DNA of 64,000 nt from Ganoderma boninense (GCA_002900995.3 CM035304.1:2261476-2325475), one strand, 5' to 3'; shown: positions 22,922-35,419, counted from the stretch's first letter. Translations and numbers: made by a program. Notes: generated from the sequence alone by a model not told the origin.

Positions 22922-24170
22922 AGCGTGCTTACCGGCCTTGTACATATCTATTTTTGTCCGTCCGAATGGAAGCCCTAGAACGGACCGAATAACACCCCAG
23001 GTGGTCACGATGATGGCAGCGTCCCAGGCTTCTTTTCTCGAGATCGAAACTTTTCTGTCTTTTTGAGGCGAGGAGGCAGCGGAATGTTGAGCAGTATCGA
23101 GCGAAAAAGATTCTATTATCTCTCAAAATGCGAAGTCCCCCATCTCGCTTTTTGTTTCTATAGCTAACCATTCCCGTCGATTGCTACTCATGACAGTCGA
23201 ATTTGGCAAGTATATTGGACAGAAAAAGACCAGAACCGTCCGAAATGGACGGGGTTTTGACTGGGCTGGAACGCCGGTTGAATGCGACTTCGGCCAGTTC
23301 CGGACGGCCGTGGCTAGAAGGTTTGCCCACTCGCTGAACATCCCAATCGCTGGTGACCACCTTGTCTGCCTTTGCCGAGTTATCTGCAGTGGCGATTGAT
23401 TTTCATTTTCCCACGCAAATGGAAGAACTGGCTCTATTGCGCATTGCTGTACACGTACGTATCCTCTGCGGTCCATGAACTTGGCAGAACGGCAGCTGCT
23501 GGGGCGTGTTTCTCGTGGTCGACATGGCCCATACTGTATGCATGGACTGCTATTGCACCTCCACGTCATTGGCATTGGGTGTGCGCCAGCAGTCGGCGCA
23601 ACGTTCATGCTCATCACCGTCCCACGTCAGCCTTGGATGGACAGAGGAAGCCGGGGTACCACATCAGGTGGGCGATTCCGCGTAGGTATGCTCCCGGCGT
23701 TGGCATCCCAGACCCCAAGCGGCCATCCGTTTTACCTTAGACCCAGACAGCCGCATTCGCCACGGTTACGTGTACAAGAGACGCAGCATCTTCCACCGCC
23801 CAAGACACAGTACGATGGAGAGGACTTTCAAAGTCGTCACCGCGTCCAGATCACTTGAGGGCCGCCCATCCCCTTCTCTTGATACGACCGAAGAGATTGG
23901 ACCTTTATTCCATCTACGAGATCAATACACCGTACCTGGCTTCTGATATCAGCAAACACTAACTCTGACAAAACTAAGTTTTCCTTCTCGGGAGCTCCGG
24001 GTCGCACCCTCGGGCGCATATACCAACCCAGCCAAGCGCCACAATGCACGCCCATCTCGGGAACATCATCGGCGACTCTTTGCGACAACCACTTGCTTCC
24101 ACCCAAACTTGCCTCCCTCCGAATTGCTCCTCCGAGGAGCAGCATCCTATAGCCACCAGCCCTATAGGCT

Positions 24171-25539
24171 ATGGCAAGTCCCGTCCCCGACAACGTGACC
24201 GAGGCCTGGCTCCCCGGGCCCAATGGCAGCGAGTTCTACACCAGGATATACGCCGCGGCGGACCCCCGCGCCGTCGTCCTGTTCGTGCACGGCTTCCCCG
24301 GCCACTGCGTGCGCTACGAGTGGATGCACGGGGTGTACGCCGCGAGAGGCATAACTGTGTTTGCATATGACCAGCGGGGTTTCGGACGGACCGCGCTGGA
24401 TGCGGAGGCGAAGACTGGCCGGAAGCTCTATGGGAAGACCAGTTGGCGTCAACAGCTGGCGGACATCGAATGGTGGATCAAGCACGTCCAGGAGCGCTAT
24501 CCTGCGCTTCCTGTGTTTCTTATGGGACACTCGACGGTACGTGAGCCGCCCGTGTGCACGAAGTGCTGACACAAGTTGGAGTTATGGATTGTTAGGGCGG
24601 CGCACTAGCGCTGACATTTGCGACTCGCGGGTCTGCCCCGCCTGCAAAGGGGACCGTAGGCGTAGCGTCGCTCGCCGGGGTTGTCGCGTCGAGCCCGTTT
24701 ATTCTGCGCGCGACGCCGACCGCCCGACATGTGCGCTTCTTCGGCTGGTTGTCGAGCCTCGTCTTGCCCAACCACGTCGTCCACACACCGATCAATCCCA
24801 GCGTGAGTTTCCCGAGTCCCGACTGGTGGGATGGCCAGTCACGGATGCAGGTGCAGGGATGCTGATGCACTGCAGAATTTGTCGCATGACTCTGCGAAGA
24901 ACGAGACCAGCGCGAGAGACCCCCGGATCATTCACAAGGGCTCGCTGCGGTGTCTGAACGATATGCTCAGCGGGGTGAGTCAGCCTTTGACGCTTCAGAA
25001 GTAAGTACCCGAGGGAAACTCTCGCACTGATCCCCGCATTCATGTGCCAGGGCGAACACTTGTTATGGAAGGACTACAAACATTGGCCACAGAAGCTGCC
25101 GGTAAGTGACGGCATACATTTGAGCAGGGCAGGTCTCACAATGCTTCCAGCTGATCATCGTGCACGGAACGGCAGATAAGGTAAGTCGGTATCTTTTCTC
25201 CTCAAGTGTTCTGGTGTGGTTTTCATCCGAACACTTGATCCCACGGGGATAACGTCGTCCAATGTGTCTTTTACTGCTGAGCATACCACGAACTGCCCAT
25301 GGTGGTCCCTTCCACAGATTACTTCGTTCAAGGGCTCCGAAGAGCTCTTCTACAGGATCAAGGCCGAAGACAAGGTGTTCAAACCATTCCAGGTACGACA
25401 ACTTGGGTCTTGTGAACACGACTGTTGAGCCTGACCTGCATAATGGCAGGATGGCTTCCATGAGCTGGCGTACGAGCCGGATGGCGTGAAGGAAAAGTTC
25501 ATGGACGAGTGTATATCTTGGATACTCAGACATACCTGA
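24171..25539 (+). CDS. Monoacylglycerol-lipase-like serine hydrolase (copy A, intact)
   Basis: Seven exons, all in phase 0: 24171-24536, 24596-24802, 24876-24974, 25051-25101, 25151-25180, 25318-25392 and 25450-25539. They give 305 residues, the usual size for the monoacylglycerol lipase / serine aminopeptidase S33 group. Motifs: VVLFVHGFPGH (oxyanion loop), YDQRGFGRT, the nucleophile elbow MGHST-GG with Ser split from GG by intron 1, HGTADK carrying the catalytic Asp, and DGFHEL carrying the catalytic His. There is no signal peptide, so it is probably cytosolic or lipid-droplet associated. The expected reaction is hydrolysis of monoacylglycerols or other short esters; the substrate is inferred from family only. 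It sits 610 bp upstream of broken copy B on the same strand, suggesting tandem duplication. Confidence 0.92.
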
Positions 25540-26149
25540 GCGATTCCTGAGGACAGCCAGCATCCGAGTCGTCGGGACTCGGGATGAAATGGGTGCATGT
25601 GTTTGTTTCCGATCGTTCACGCGCTGAGTCGTTGAAAAGTCGCTGCCTCAAAACGGACGTGTAAGTCTCTCCTTGGTTCGCTTCCTGGCAGCTTCAGAAT
25701 CGGTGCGACTGTCCCTCGCACTCTTTCCGTCGCGCACAGTCTACGTTGAAGGCATCCTCCGCTTGTTGGGTCACAAGAACTTGGACACGTTAAAGTCGCG
25801 TGTTGAAATCGAGATTGACCAGCATTTATCAAGCTCATTCATTTGTCAGCCCTCTTTGAAGGGACTGAATAACGCCAGCTGACATGGACCTTAATGCATC
25901 ATAAACGCTTTCTACGCTATTCAATGTCGCATCGTCCCACACGAGGCCGCAGCCGTCCTCCACATCCCCCGAACTGAGCATTTCCCGACGTCCGTGACCG
26001 CATGTCATCCGGACCTGTGCCGGACACTTAACAGGGACACCCCCTTTCACCCCGCCTCCATTCTCGCCTTCATCCCTTCCTCCTCGCACAAAGCAGCACC
26101 TCGTCTTCCCCCACGACCAACTTGAACTGACGACGACCACAGCGACACC
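25540..26149. other. Spacer between hydrolase copies A and B
   Basis: No gene was seen. The last 100 bp (CCCC/TTCC-rich) look like the leader of copy B. Confidence 0.5.
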
Positions 26150-28127
26150 ATGACCACCCCGAATCCACCGCAGCGGCAAACGACGCCCCCGCCGCGCCAG
26201 CGCCAACCCCACCCGCCTCCACGTGTACCGAGGCGTGGCTCCGGGGCCCGACGGCACGCAGTTCTACACCCGGACGTACCACGCCGCCAGCGCGCCGCGC
26301 GCGGTGCTGGTGTTCGTGCACGGCTTCGCGGAGCACGCCGCGCGGTACGCCTGGGCGCACGGCGTGTACGCCTCGCGCGGGGTCGCGGTCTTCGCGTACG
26401 ACCAGCGCGGGTTCGGGCGCACGGCCCTCGACAAGGCGCACCGGAGCGCGGGGGCGGGTGGGGGCGGGTACGGGCGGACGTCGTGGCGCGCGCAGCTGGG
26501 CGACATCGAGTGGTGGGTGCGCCATGCGAAGGCGGAGTTCCCTGGGGTGCCGGTGTTCTTGATGGGGCATTCGATGGTGCGTGTCTCCTTTTTCTCCCGG
26601 GAAGGGGGGGGGTAGGGAGGACGAAGGTCACGCAAGGGATGCTGACGCGCGGGGGCAGGGCGGGGGGCTGGTGCTGGCGTTCGGGACGCGGGGGGCGCAG
26701 GCCCCCCCGGCGAGGGAGACGGTGTGTCGATGCTGGCAGGGGTCATCGCGTCGAGCCCGCTCGTGCTGCAGACGTTCCCGGCGTCGAAGGTGCTGCGGTT
26801 CCTCGGGGGCAAGGCGAGCGCGGTGTTGCCCAACATGCTCATCGACGCTCCTATTGCTGTTGAGGTGAGTGCTCGTGCGTTCATATCTGTGTCTGTGTCC
26901 ATCTGTTTCACGTCGTGTATGCGGTCATTTCCGACGCATATAGTCTGCTTTCTTTCCCTTCTCGCGCTTTCGCTCAATTCGTTCCCCATTTCTGTGTGTT
27001 CGTCTATCACCTGCTCCCTGTCGTGGTCCATCTTCCTGACACATAGCCACTGCGCTCCCCGCTCGAAGCCATCATCCGCTCTCCATTTTGACGGCATATG
27101 GCTATTCGTGTTGATTTACTTTTCATGGCCGCTCCCCGTCCATCATGTTCCTTTTGCATCCGTCGCATTGACTACGCGCTCCTCGAATGGCCGCTAATCC
27201 TCCCAACATAGGACCTGTCGCACGACCCGGTCGCGAACGAGGCGAACGCCAACGACGAATTGTGCATCCAGAAGGGTTCTCTGAAGGGCATCCACGACAT
27301 GCTTACCGGGGTACGTCCTCCGCGTTCATCTCCGTGTTTCCTTCTCCGATCCACCTGTGCTCACACAGGGCGAGCATCTCCTCGCGAACGATTACAAGCA
27401 CTGGCCACAAAACCTCCCGGTACGTTGTTTCACTAAATCCTCTCCGCCATGCCTGCGATCGCTGACTGTGAGATCGCAGCTGCTCGTGGTGCACGGTGAT
27501 GCGGACAAGGTGAGTGCCTGCTATGTCGTACTTGATTCCGTGTTTGTCTGGGCGCCGCAGCCCTGTTCTGTGTTCGGTTTCGCGGACACGTTACGGCCGC
27601 ATATGGAACTTCCAGCACGCTACGGGAGGCGTTACGGTTCATGTTCGTGCCTGATTTGTTGCAGTCCGCGCTACTGCACGGAACACTTCGGCTTGCAGCA
27701 ATGTTGTTGCTGCCGGCTTCGTAGACTAGAATCCACACGCATCTATTACCGTAGCTTCGTGCAGGCATCCGCACTATGTGATTCGTTTCGAAACTGCAGA
27801 ACTCTTCATTTTGCACTACGCGCATATGTCTACATGGGACTTGGCGGGCGGAGTGGAGTGCTAACGGGATGGGGTGCGGCAGATCACGTCGTTCACGGCC
27901 GCAAAGGAACTGTTTGATAAGGTGGAGGCGGCGGATAAGACGTTCATGCCATTCGAGGTCAGTGCCGGGCCGCAGCTGCTTTGGGCGAGGGGAGTCTGAC
28001 TGGAGTCTGACAGGGCGGGTTCCACGAGCTGGTGCACGAGCCAGAGGGGGTGAAGGAGCGGTTTGTGGACGAGTGCGTGTCGTGGGTGCTGAGGCGGGTG
28101 GAGGGCGGGTCGCGGTCGAAGCTGTGA
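26150..28127 (+). pseudogene. Monoacylglycerol-lipase-like hydrolase (copy B, frameshifted)
   Basis: Same exon plan as copy A: exon 1 26150-26576, then 26659-26864, 27212-27310, 27369-27419, 27480-27509, 27883-27957 and 28014-28127. Exons 3-6 have lengths identical to copy A. FVHGFAEH, YDQRGFGRT, MGHSM-GGG, HGDADK and GGFHEL are all present, so every catalytic residue survives. The reading frame breaks three times: one base short near 26,168 (after the ATG and five codons), one base short in a CCC run near 26,248 before GPDGTQFYTR, and an extra TG in GTGTGT near 26,724 before SMLAGVIASSP. Introns 2 and 5 have grown to 347 and 373 nt, against 73 and 137 in copy A. Taken as read, it cannot make a full enzyme. 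Confidence 0.8.
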
Positions 28128-28527
28128 TGGACGAGAGAGGGCTATGCCTATGTCGGAAGTGGTCCGTGCGGTCGCGTGGGACGGTGATGGGCGGGGCGAT
28201 CAGGAGGATTGGATGGAGCCGTGGGCTTAGTCTTAGTCTGCGCCTGTTCTCAGTCTGTCACCCGTTTCGCTGTCTCTTCCTTGAATTCTTGTGCGGGGTG
28301 GGCAGCCCAGTCGTCCTACTAGTTCGATTCCTTCGCAAGAGCCTTTTAAATATCCTCATCACACACCGCTCGCACTCGCTCCCTTTTTGTGCGTGTCTTT
28401 TTCTGCCACACTCCTTTGCCCGACGTTGCCCCCGTTGTCGAGCCACCTCTGCCTTCGCGCCCCACGCTCTCTGACACCCATTCTCTCCTTCTCCCCCTCT
28501 GCCCCTCTCCCCATCCCCTCCTTTGCC
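28128..28527. other. Intergenic; promoter and leader of the RRM gene
   Basis: The 3' end of copy B is followed by a long CT-rich leader (about 28,370-28,527) running directly into the ATG at 28528. A TTTTAAATA element near 28,344 could serve as TATA box. Confidence 0.5.
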
Positions 28528-31477
28528 ATGGAAGACTCCCAGACCGCCTTTGCCTCCCAGTACCAGCCCTACTCTGCCTTCGACATCGATATGATGAAGG
28601 TCAGCACCCTCTTCTCCCCATATCTCTCTCATCCCCCACAGCCAGCTCATCGGCCCTGCCCCACCCCGCCAGCAGAGGTCCATGGACACAGTCGGCGGCC
28701 CCGACGCTAAAAAGGCGCGCTGGTCTCCCACCTCCTTCAACGGCGCGAACGGTCTCGCCGCCAACGCCAGCGCATCCGCCGGCCCCACCCGCGACGCCTT
28801 CGCCAACTACGGCTACGGCCCCCAGGCAGCAGCCGCCGTCCAGAACGGCTTCAACGGCTCCCCGCCTGCGTCCAACTTCGCCGCCGCAAACGCCGCGCTC
28901 TACTCGACGCCCGCACTCAGCGTGAACACCGCCGTCGCAGGCGGGGGCATGGGCCAGCAGATGAGTCCCAACACCGCGGGCCCGTACACGCCGCAGAACC
29001 AGCAGCCGCCGTCCGCGAACCTGAACAGCGCGAACCCGTACGGCGGCTTCGGCGGGTACAACGTCCTCGGTATGGGCCTCCCCGCGATGGGCGTCCTCGG
29101 AGGGTTCCCGTACAACGGGCAGATGGCTGCGACCTTCGCCACGGTGAGTCTGTCGGATATCTCTTGGCGTTGTTATTGGTTGCGTTGTGGATTGCGGGTC
29201 CCGGTCGCGGATGCTCCCATTTTCCTCCTCGCTCGACCCGCTCCCATCGGGCGGCTGTTGCGGCGGGATCTTTTTCGGGCGCCGTGGGTTTCCTTCCCTG
29301 CCCGGCGCTCGCCAACGGTTCAGACGACCATTTCGCCCCGCTGGCCCCTTGTTCCAGTTCTGTCTGGCCGCGGGGGGTCTCCCAAACAGGGGCTGTTGCA
29401 CTGGAGACGCATTACGTAAACCGCAATTTCCAGATGTTGGTCGAGAGGACAGACACTCGCGTCGGAAAGCGGTCTCTCTGATCCACGTTCTGGCGGATTG
29501 CCGGCGTCGCGATGCCTGGCCTTGCGGTTGCGTTTTCCGGTTGTCGGTCGTGGCGAGAGGTACAAACGGCGATGGATGAGGGCGGCTGCGACGGGGGGTA
29601 ACAAGTGCGTGCGTTTGCTTCCTCGCCATTGCCGTTGTACGCTGGACGGTCACTTGCACGGTCCCACACGCTCTACTCTTCCTCTGAGCAGCGATTGCTG
29701 CGTTTCTCCGCTCTTCGTGTCTGCGTCTACTCGTTCTCGCACGTTATGATGATGCTGACCACAGTGCGCCTGCAGCAAACCCTCAACCAGCAGCGTCTGC
29801 CTTCACTCACGATTCCTCCTCCTTCCGCTGGCCCCTACTCCCCTGCTGCCCTTACCGCCGCGCTCTCTGCGCAGACCAACACCACCGCACGCACCGTTTA
29901 CGTCGGTAACCTCCCTGCGACGGCGTCCGTCGATGAGCTCCTCAATCTTGTCCATTTCGGCCCGCTCGAGTCGATCCGCGTCCTTCCCGAGAAGTCGTGC
30001 GTATTCCTCTCGTTCCTCGACGGTGCGACCGCAGCGGCATTCCACGCGGATGCACTCATCAAGAAGCTCTCCCTGCACGGGCAGGAGCTCAAGATCGGCT
30101 GGGGCAAGCCGTCGCCCGTCCCCTCGCAGGTCGCGCTTGCCATTCAGCAGAGCAACGCGAGCCGCAACGTGTACCTCGGCGGGCTCGAAGAGACGATGAC
30201 GGAGGAGCAGCTGCGCGACGACCTCTCGCGCTTCGGGCTCATCGACCAGGTGAAGATCGTGCGCGACAAGAACATCGGCTTCGTGCACTTCCTCTCGATC
30301 TCGACCGCGACCAAGGTCGTGAACACGCTTCCCACCGAGCCCGCGTGGGCAGGCAAGCGCGTCAACTACGGCAAGGACCGCTGCGCGTACATCCCCAAGA
30401 GCCAGCAGGCGGCGGCCCAGGCCGCACAGGCTGCCGCGGCGCAGAGCCTCGTCGCGCAGAGCGCGGCGGCGCTCTCGCCCCTCACCGCGGGGGTGGGGGG
30501 CAACCCGTTCGCGTCGCCGCTCACGCCGTACATGCCGTTCTCGCCCGACGCGCTGTCGAGCCTCGCGGGCGGACAGGGCCTCAACAGGACCGTGTACCTC
30601 GGCAACATCCACCCCGAGACGACGACGGAGGACCTGTGCAACGCGATCCGCGGCGGCGTCCTCCAGAGCTTGCGCTACATGCAGGACAAGCACATCGCCG
30701 TACGTGCCCGCATATATACGGTTTTTTTCTGCGTGTGCTGAATAAAGTGCTTGGGCAGTTCGTGACGTTCGTGGACCCGGCGGCGGCGCTGACGTTCTTC
30801 CAGGTGGCGTCGTACCAGGGCCTGACGCTGAACAACCGGAGGCTGAAGATCGGGTGGGGCAAGAACGCGGGGCCACTGCCGCCCGCACTTGCGCTCGCGG
30901 TGCACTCGGGCGCGACGCGGAACGTGTATGTGGGCAACATCGAGGACTTCGACACGTTCACGGAGGAGAAGCTCAAGCGCGACTTTGGCGAGTACGGCGA
31001 GATCGAGCTCGTTAACTTTTTGAAGGAGAAGTGCGTGTCTTCCTTCTCTCTTTTGGATGCTTTTCTTCGTCTTCTACGTCGATCCTCCGATGATTCGCTT
31101 CGCTACGCCTCGTTGTTTCGCTTGTGCAGAAGATCGCTTGCTGATTGTGATGTGCATCCAGGAACTGCGCATTCGTGAACTTCACGAACATCGCGAATGC
31201 GATCAAGGCGATCGATGGCGTGAAGAACAAGGCTGACTACGCGAACCTCCGCATCGCGCACGGCAAGGACAGGTGCGCGAACCCGCCACGTTCGGGCCCG
31301 CAGGGCGGCTCGAGCGGCCGCAGGGGCGGTGGAAGCAACTCGCAGCCGCCGAGCGCGATCGAGCCTCCCGAGGATGTCGCCAACGTGCTCATGGAGAGCA
31401 CGACGCCGACGATCAAGGAGGAGGGTGCCGAGCTCAGCGCAGACATTCCGTCCGGCGAGGTCGAGGCGTCGGCGTGA
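28528..31477 (+). CDS. Four-RRM RNA-binding protein, Nrd1/Msa2 type
   Basis: Five exons: 28528-28599, 28646-29143, 29776-30699, 30759-31030 and 31162-31477, in frame, about 693 residues. A Gly/Asn/Ala/Pro-rich disordered N-terminus (about 25-228) precedes four RRMs starting at RTVYVGNL (about 229), RNVYLGGL (320), RTVYLGNI (461) and RNVYVGNI (552). RNP1-like octamers such as NIGFVHFL and NCAFVNFT are visible. Four RRMs with short, degenerate RNP1s and this spacing resemble fission yeast Nrd1/Msa2, a cytoplasmic mRNA-binding protein that restrains sexual differentiation and also acts in cytokinesis. Transfer of that role is inference. An Ala/Gln-rich linker (about 400-425) and a Gly-Arg-rich, acidic C-tail follow. 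Intron 2 is 632 nt, about ten times the local norm, and separates the disordered part from the RRMs. Confidence 0.9.
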
Positions 31478-32965
31478 GCACGCGGCGCGCGACAAGAGAA
31501 AATGCACATATGATCCCGACGTACACATACGCGTACACGACAAGACAACACCCCCATACCCCCCCTGCGATGCCACCCAACGTTGTATGATCCGGTGGCT
31601 GCTTGGATACCCTACCCCCATCCGTCCGTCCGTCCCGTCTCCGTCTCCGTCTGTATATCGTGCTCGCTCTCGTCTCTCGCTCGCTCCCGCTCCCGCTCCC
31701 GGACGCGTCTCACAATGCTCTGCCTCTGTACTACCTCGACCCCCGCCTTCGCTCCTTCCTCGTGGGCGTGGACGTGGACGTAGACCTCATCGGCCACGCT
31801 CCCGCTATTCCCCGCCGACCCCCCTCACTTCCTCCCTCCGCAAACTCGACACGGGTGTGCTTTCGTCCGGCGTCCGGGCTCGCGCGCGGACCTTGGGCTA
31901 TTGGTTGCTCGTTGTTTATCAACTTGGCTTTTTCGTCTTCGCTCTTGCGTCTCGTAAACAAACTGTCGCTACACTGCCCTGTCCCACCCCAAACCTTTTC
32001 TTTCGTTTTTCTTTTCTTTCGTTCCCCTTCTATGCTCACCCTTCTCTTTCTATTTCTTCTTTCTTTCCTTTTCTATTTCGCGTGTCGCTCGCGTGTCCGT
32101 GCCCGTCGTCAACGTTGTGTGGGCTAGAGGCCGCCCCCCCTACCACCCGTCGGGGCATGCCTGCCCCCTTCGCTCCTTGCTTCGGCACGCACCACTGTGT
32201 ACGCACGTCGTCCCCTCCCGCTCCCCCCCCCCCGCCTTGTGTCTCCTCTCTCTATCTCTATCTCTCTCAATATCCCCAATGTGCAACTCCTCTGATATCG
32301 GCTCTCCGAACCCCTACTACCCTCTGATACCGGTACCATAATCATTCCCCGCCGCCGCTGCCGCCGCCGAATTCCTCGGCCGTACATACGTATACGTACA
32401 TACATACCTTGGTACTTGGTGCGATCGACGCGGGTGCTATAGCGATGCAGTAATCTTGCGTGTATCTCATGAGCCACACATTAGTCTCTACGTCGAAGTA
32501 GCAATGGAGTCTCCTTTTCCTCTCTCTCTCTCTCTTGCTCTTGGTGGATTCCCCCATCCCCTGCCCCCCATTGTGTGATGATGTGCGGAGGATTCGAGGC
32601 AGTCGAGCTCGACTTTACGTCGTCTCCAGTTGCAAACGAGGCCTGTACCGTCTAGATCTGTTGGTCGGCGGCGGAGCGGGAGACCAAACTGGTGGCAGTG
32701 GTAAGTATTTGAGGACACGCCTGTACTTACCGGGGACAATTCGCGGCCCTATCCAGCTGTTTCAACAAATTTTCGGTATCACGGGGTCGGTTGTTGGGAA
32801 TGTCTAGCAGCTGGATGGCCATGACTACTTGTGGTGTATGTACATAGTACGCCGTGGTTAGTTCGTCGCGAGCCGTTTTCAATCAAGTAAACAGACTCGC
32901 ATTGGTATCTTCGCTGGTATGTACTGCACAACCCTGCTGTGAAGAAGCACAGGCGAAAAAACATC
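31478..32965. other. Intergenic, CT-rich with simple repeats
   Basis: No gene was seen. The plus strand is heavily CT-biased at 31,600-32,340 (CCGT/TCTC runs, a C10 run near 32,226, (TCTCTA)n near 32,250). Short runs of TACATACG near 32,385-32,405 and (CT)n near 32,520-32,536 are present. The first few hundred bases probably include the 3' UTR of the RRM gene. Confidence 0.5.
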
Positions 32966-33036
32966 GGGCATTTGGCACAGTGGTAGCGCGCACGCTTCGC
33001 ATGCGTGAGGTCCAGGGTTCAATCCCCTGAATGTCC
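32966..33036 (+). tRNA. tRNA-Ala (anticodon CGC)
   Basis: Complete cloverleaf of 71 nt without intron. The acceptor GGGCATT pairs with AATGTCC (one G-T pair). The D-arm contains GGCACAGTGGTAGCGC. The anticodon stem GCACGC/GCGTG-like encloses loop TTCGCAT with anticodon CGC. The T-arm is CAGGG-TTCAATC-CCCTG. Confidence 0.93.
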
Positions 33037-33385
33037 ATCCGCGTATTTCTTTTTATTGCATGGTGCGTACACATTTCGTAACACTTTCGTGCGCGAGTAC
33101 TACTCCAAGCTGACACCTACATTTGCATTTGGCTCGAAGCCGAAGCACGGGAGGAGGCCAGCGACTACCACCACCCGACACTCGCGCACATAAGTACTGG
33201 ATGAACCCTGGGGTTTTGCGTTCCGATCCGCGCATACCAATAATTAATTAACCAACGGCCAAATCGCGTATGCACGTAAGGACAAGGATGCCGTGCAACC
33301 GTACTACAGCGTCAGGACAACGATAATACCCCCCAGCTCGGAGACAGCAACTCTGACGCCCGACGTCCACCTTACCACAGGGGGC

Positions 33386-35419
33386 CTAGAACCGCTTGCT
33401 GTCGTACCCGAAGCCCTGCATGGTGCGCCCGATGCCGCCGCCGACGCCGACGCCGCCCTGGCGCAGCGCGTACGTGCGGTAGCCGTAGAAGGCGCCGGCG
33501 AGGACGCCGGCGAGCGCGAAGAGCTTGATGAGCGTCCACGACCACGAGGAGGACTGCGTGAGGTGGTGCAGGCCGAGCTTCTTCGTGCCCGTCAGCTTGT
33601 CGCGCTGCGCGTCGGGGCTCGAGAGGATCGCCGAGTACGTCGTCACGCCGATGACGCTGTCAGACGGGGTGGGGTGGTCAGTGGTCAGCAGTCGGTGCAG
33701 AAAGGCGAGGAGAGGGAGACAGGGACGCACTCGTGGTTGTCCGCGACGTCGCCGGTGAGGGCGGTGAAGCCGACGTACGGCGCGAGCGGGAGCACGGCGC
33801 CGTACGCGGTGAAGCAGTCGGTCCAGTCGTCCCCTGCGTAGCGACACGATCGAAGTCAGCACCCGGGCGTGCATGTACGAGCACGGCGACTCGGAGAAGG
33901 AGGGGGGAGGGAAGAGAGCGACGCACAGGCCTTGTACTGGATCTTGACATTGAGGTACTGCTCGCGGATGTATGTGATCTTGAGCTTGGTGGCGACGTTC
34001 GTCCTGCGGAAGTTCGCCTGTGTGGGGGCGGGATCAATGGGAGGTGGTCAGTTATAGCCTGCCCCCTTCGTTGCACCGCAGGATGTACATTGGGGAGAAG
34101 AAACGTACCGAGCACGCGCCGAGGCTGTGCTTCTCGCCGTCGTTGTCGTTGTCGTAGGCCGTCTTGCCATCGCCGAGCATCGCGGTGATGCGGGGGAACG
34201 AGTATGGGTGCCGTGCGTTGGCGTACCTACGCGCCATGCCATTAGCTCCCCCTTCCATGTGCATATACCCACACCCTGTGCAGAACGTACGTGTCGAGGA
34301 ACAGGCCGAGGCCTTCGAAGTTGTCTATGGCGCATTGACTAGGTGAGCGAATGGAAGACTGGATGTTGGAAGGCCGGGCTCACCCTTGCTGCCGAACACA
34401 GGCCCTGGTTCCGCACGATCTTTGGTTATCCAGATGGCCATGCCATCACCGAAGAGGTGGTTGTTTTCTCCTGAGACCTACTCGACGATGTAGGTTAAGC
34501 GCACACGACAGGGAGGTGCTCGTTGCGCACCTTGAATTCGAGCTCCAGGACGAAGTTTGATGCTGTGAGGGGAACGCGCGACCATAGCCAGCCCTGCGTG
34601 TTATGTGAGCTTCATGAGGACACGCGCGGGTGGCCGGAAGTCGTGCAACAGACCATTTGGGAGGGTTTATCACGGGTGAGGCGGATGTGCTTGTTCGTGT
34701 TCTACGCGGGTGGGCATACACTGAGTGCGTGAACGTTTATTGTGAAGGTAGGAACGTACCACGTATGCATCTGCGCCGAAGTCCCACCATCTGCAGCGCA
34801 AAGAATGATCAAGACCAAGCGCGCGTAGGTTCAGGATATAGGCAGACGTACCGATTTTGGAGGTCTTGGTCGATGTAAGGCGGGTGTATTGAGTGAGTCC
34901 GGAGGGAGACGGTCTAGAGAGGTATGTGAATGAGAAATTGGGACAACTGGAATGGGGACAATTGGAATGCGCGGCAAGGCGGCTTCCGCCAAAGATTGTC
35001 TAGATCTCCGCTGCAGAGGGGGAGCTGAAATATCAATGCCACGGAGCTCCTTGTTCTTTACAAGAAGGGGAAGCCTCGGAGGGACGTCATGTCTGCGAGA
35101 GTAGCCACCAGCACTCTTTCCCCATCCACTCGATGCAATGGAGGCGGCAGTCATACGACTGCTTCACGCATGTACTCTGCAGCTTTGCAATCGCTAGCGA
35201 GCTTGAAAAAAGGTGCGCTGGACAGCGCATACATTCCATTACACGGACAGATGTTGCGTCCGCGCGGCTCCCGGCTCCGCAAACCCGCATGCAGCTGGAA
35301 ACAGGACGGAGACTCACCCTATCGATTGTCCTGTTCGCGAGCTTGGCCTTGTTATCCAGTGCGGCGAAGATTCCCAGGGGGAGGAGGGTAAGACAGCAGA
35401 GAAGAGCCTTGGAGAACAT
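33386..35419 (-). CDS. L-type lectin cargo receptor (VIP36/Emp47-like)
   Basis: Single-pass ER-Golgi lectin expected to bind high-mannose glycoproteins and help sort them in COPII/COPI traffic. Eleven exons on the minus strand (35419-35318, 34913-34852, 34790-34760, 34701-34654, 34593-34531, 34477-34384, 34324-34291, 34226-34109, 34017-33927, 33833-33731, 33656-33386) join in frame to 338 residues. A signal peptide (MFSKALLCCLTLLPLGIFA) is followed by PPYIDQDLQNRWWDFGADAY, the lectin core with FGDGMAIWITKDRAEPGPVF (Asp of the sugar/calcium site), FLDTYANARHPYSFPR and the Ca-site-like YDNDNDGE. A membrane helix (LIKLFALAGVLAGAFYGYR, about 290-310) precedes a short Gly-rich cytosolic tail ending SKRF, which may serve as an ER-exit signal. 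Intron 1 is 404 nt. No lesions. A homologous core gene is expected in all fungi. Confidence 0.93.

Larger units (their letters stand above)
21633..24170. other. Long intergenic region with promoter-like and GC-rich segments
   Basis: No supported gene was found in 2.5 kb. A TATA element and pyrimidine-rich leader precede an ATG at 22564, but only 17 codons follow before a possible donor and no downstream exon could be placed. 22,825-22,925 is an extreme GC-rich low-complexity tract. Open frames at 23,123-23,858 on both strands lack motifs. The part just before 24,171 is the promoter and leader of the hydrolase gene. Confidence 0.45.

Noticed and set aside
23123..23858. Overlapping frames on both strands (up to 164 codons)
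   Set aside because: Opposite strands equally open in GC-rich DNA; neither shows a domain or plausible intron set.
26150..26863. 237-codon frame starting at the copy B ATG as a separate Arg/Pro-rich protein
   Set aside because: It is the wrong frame of hydrolase exon 1; the other frame carries the hydrolase motifs and shared splice site.
32160..32340. Possible gene in the C-rich tract
   Set aside because: Homopolymer and dinucleotide runs produce the open frames; no motif.
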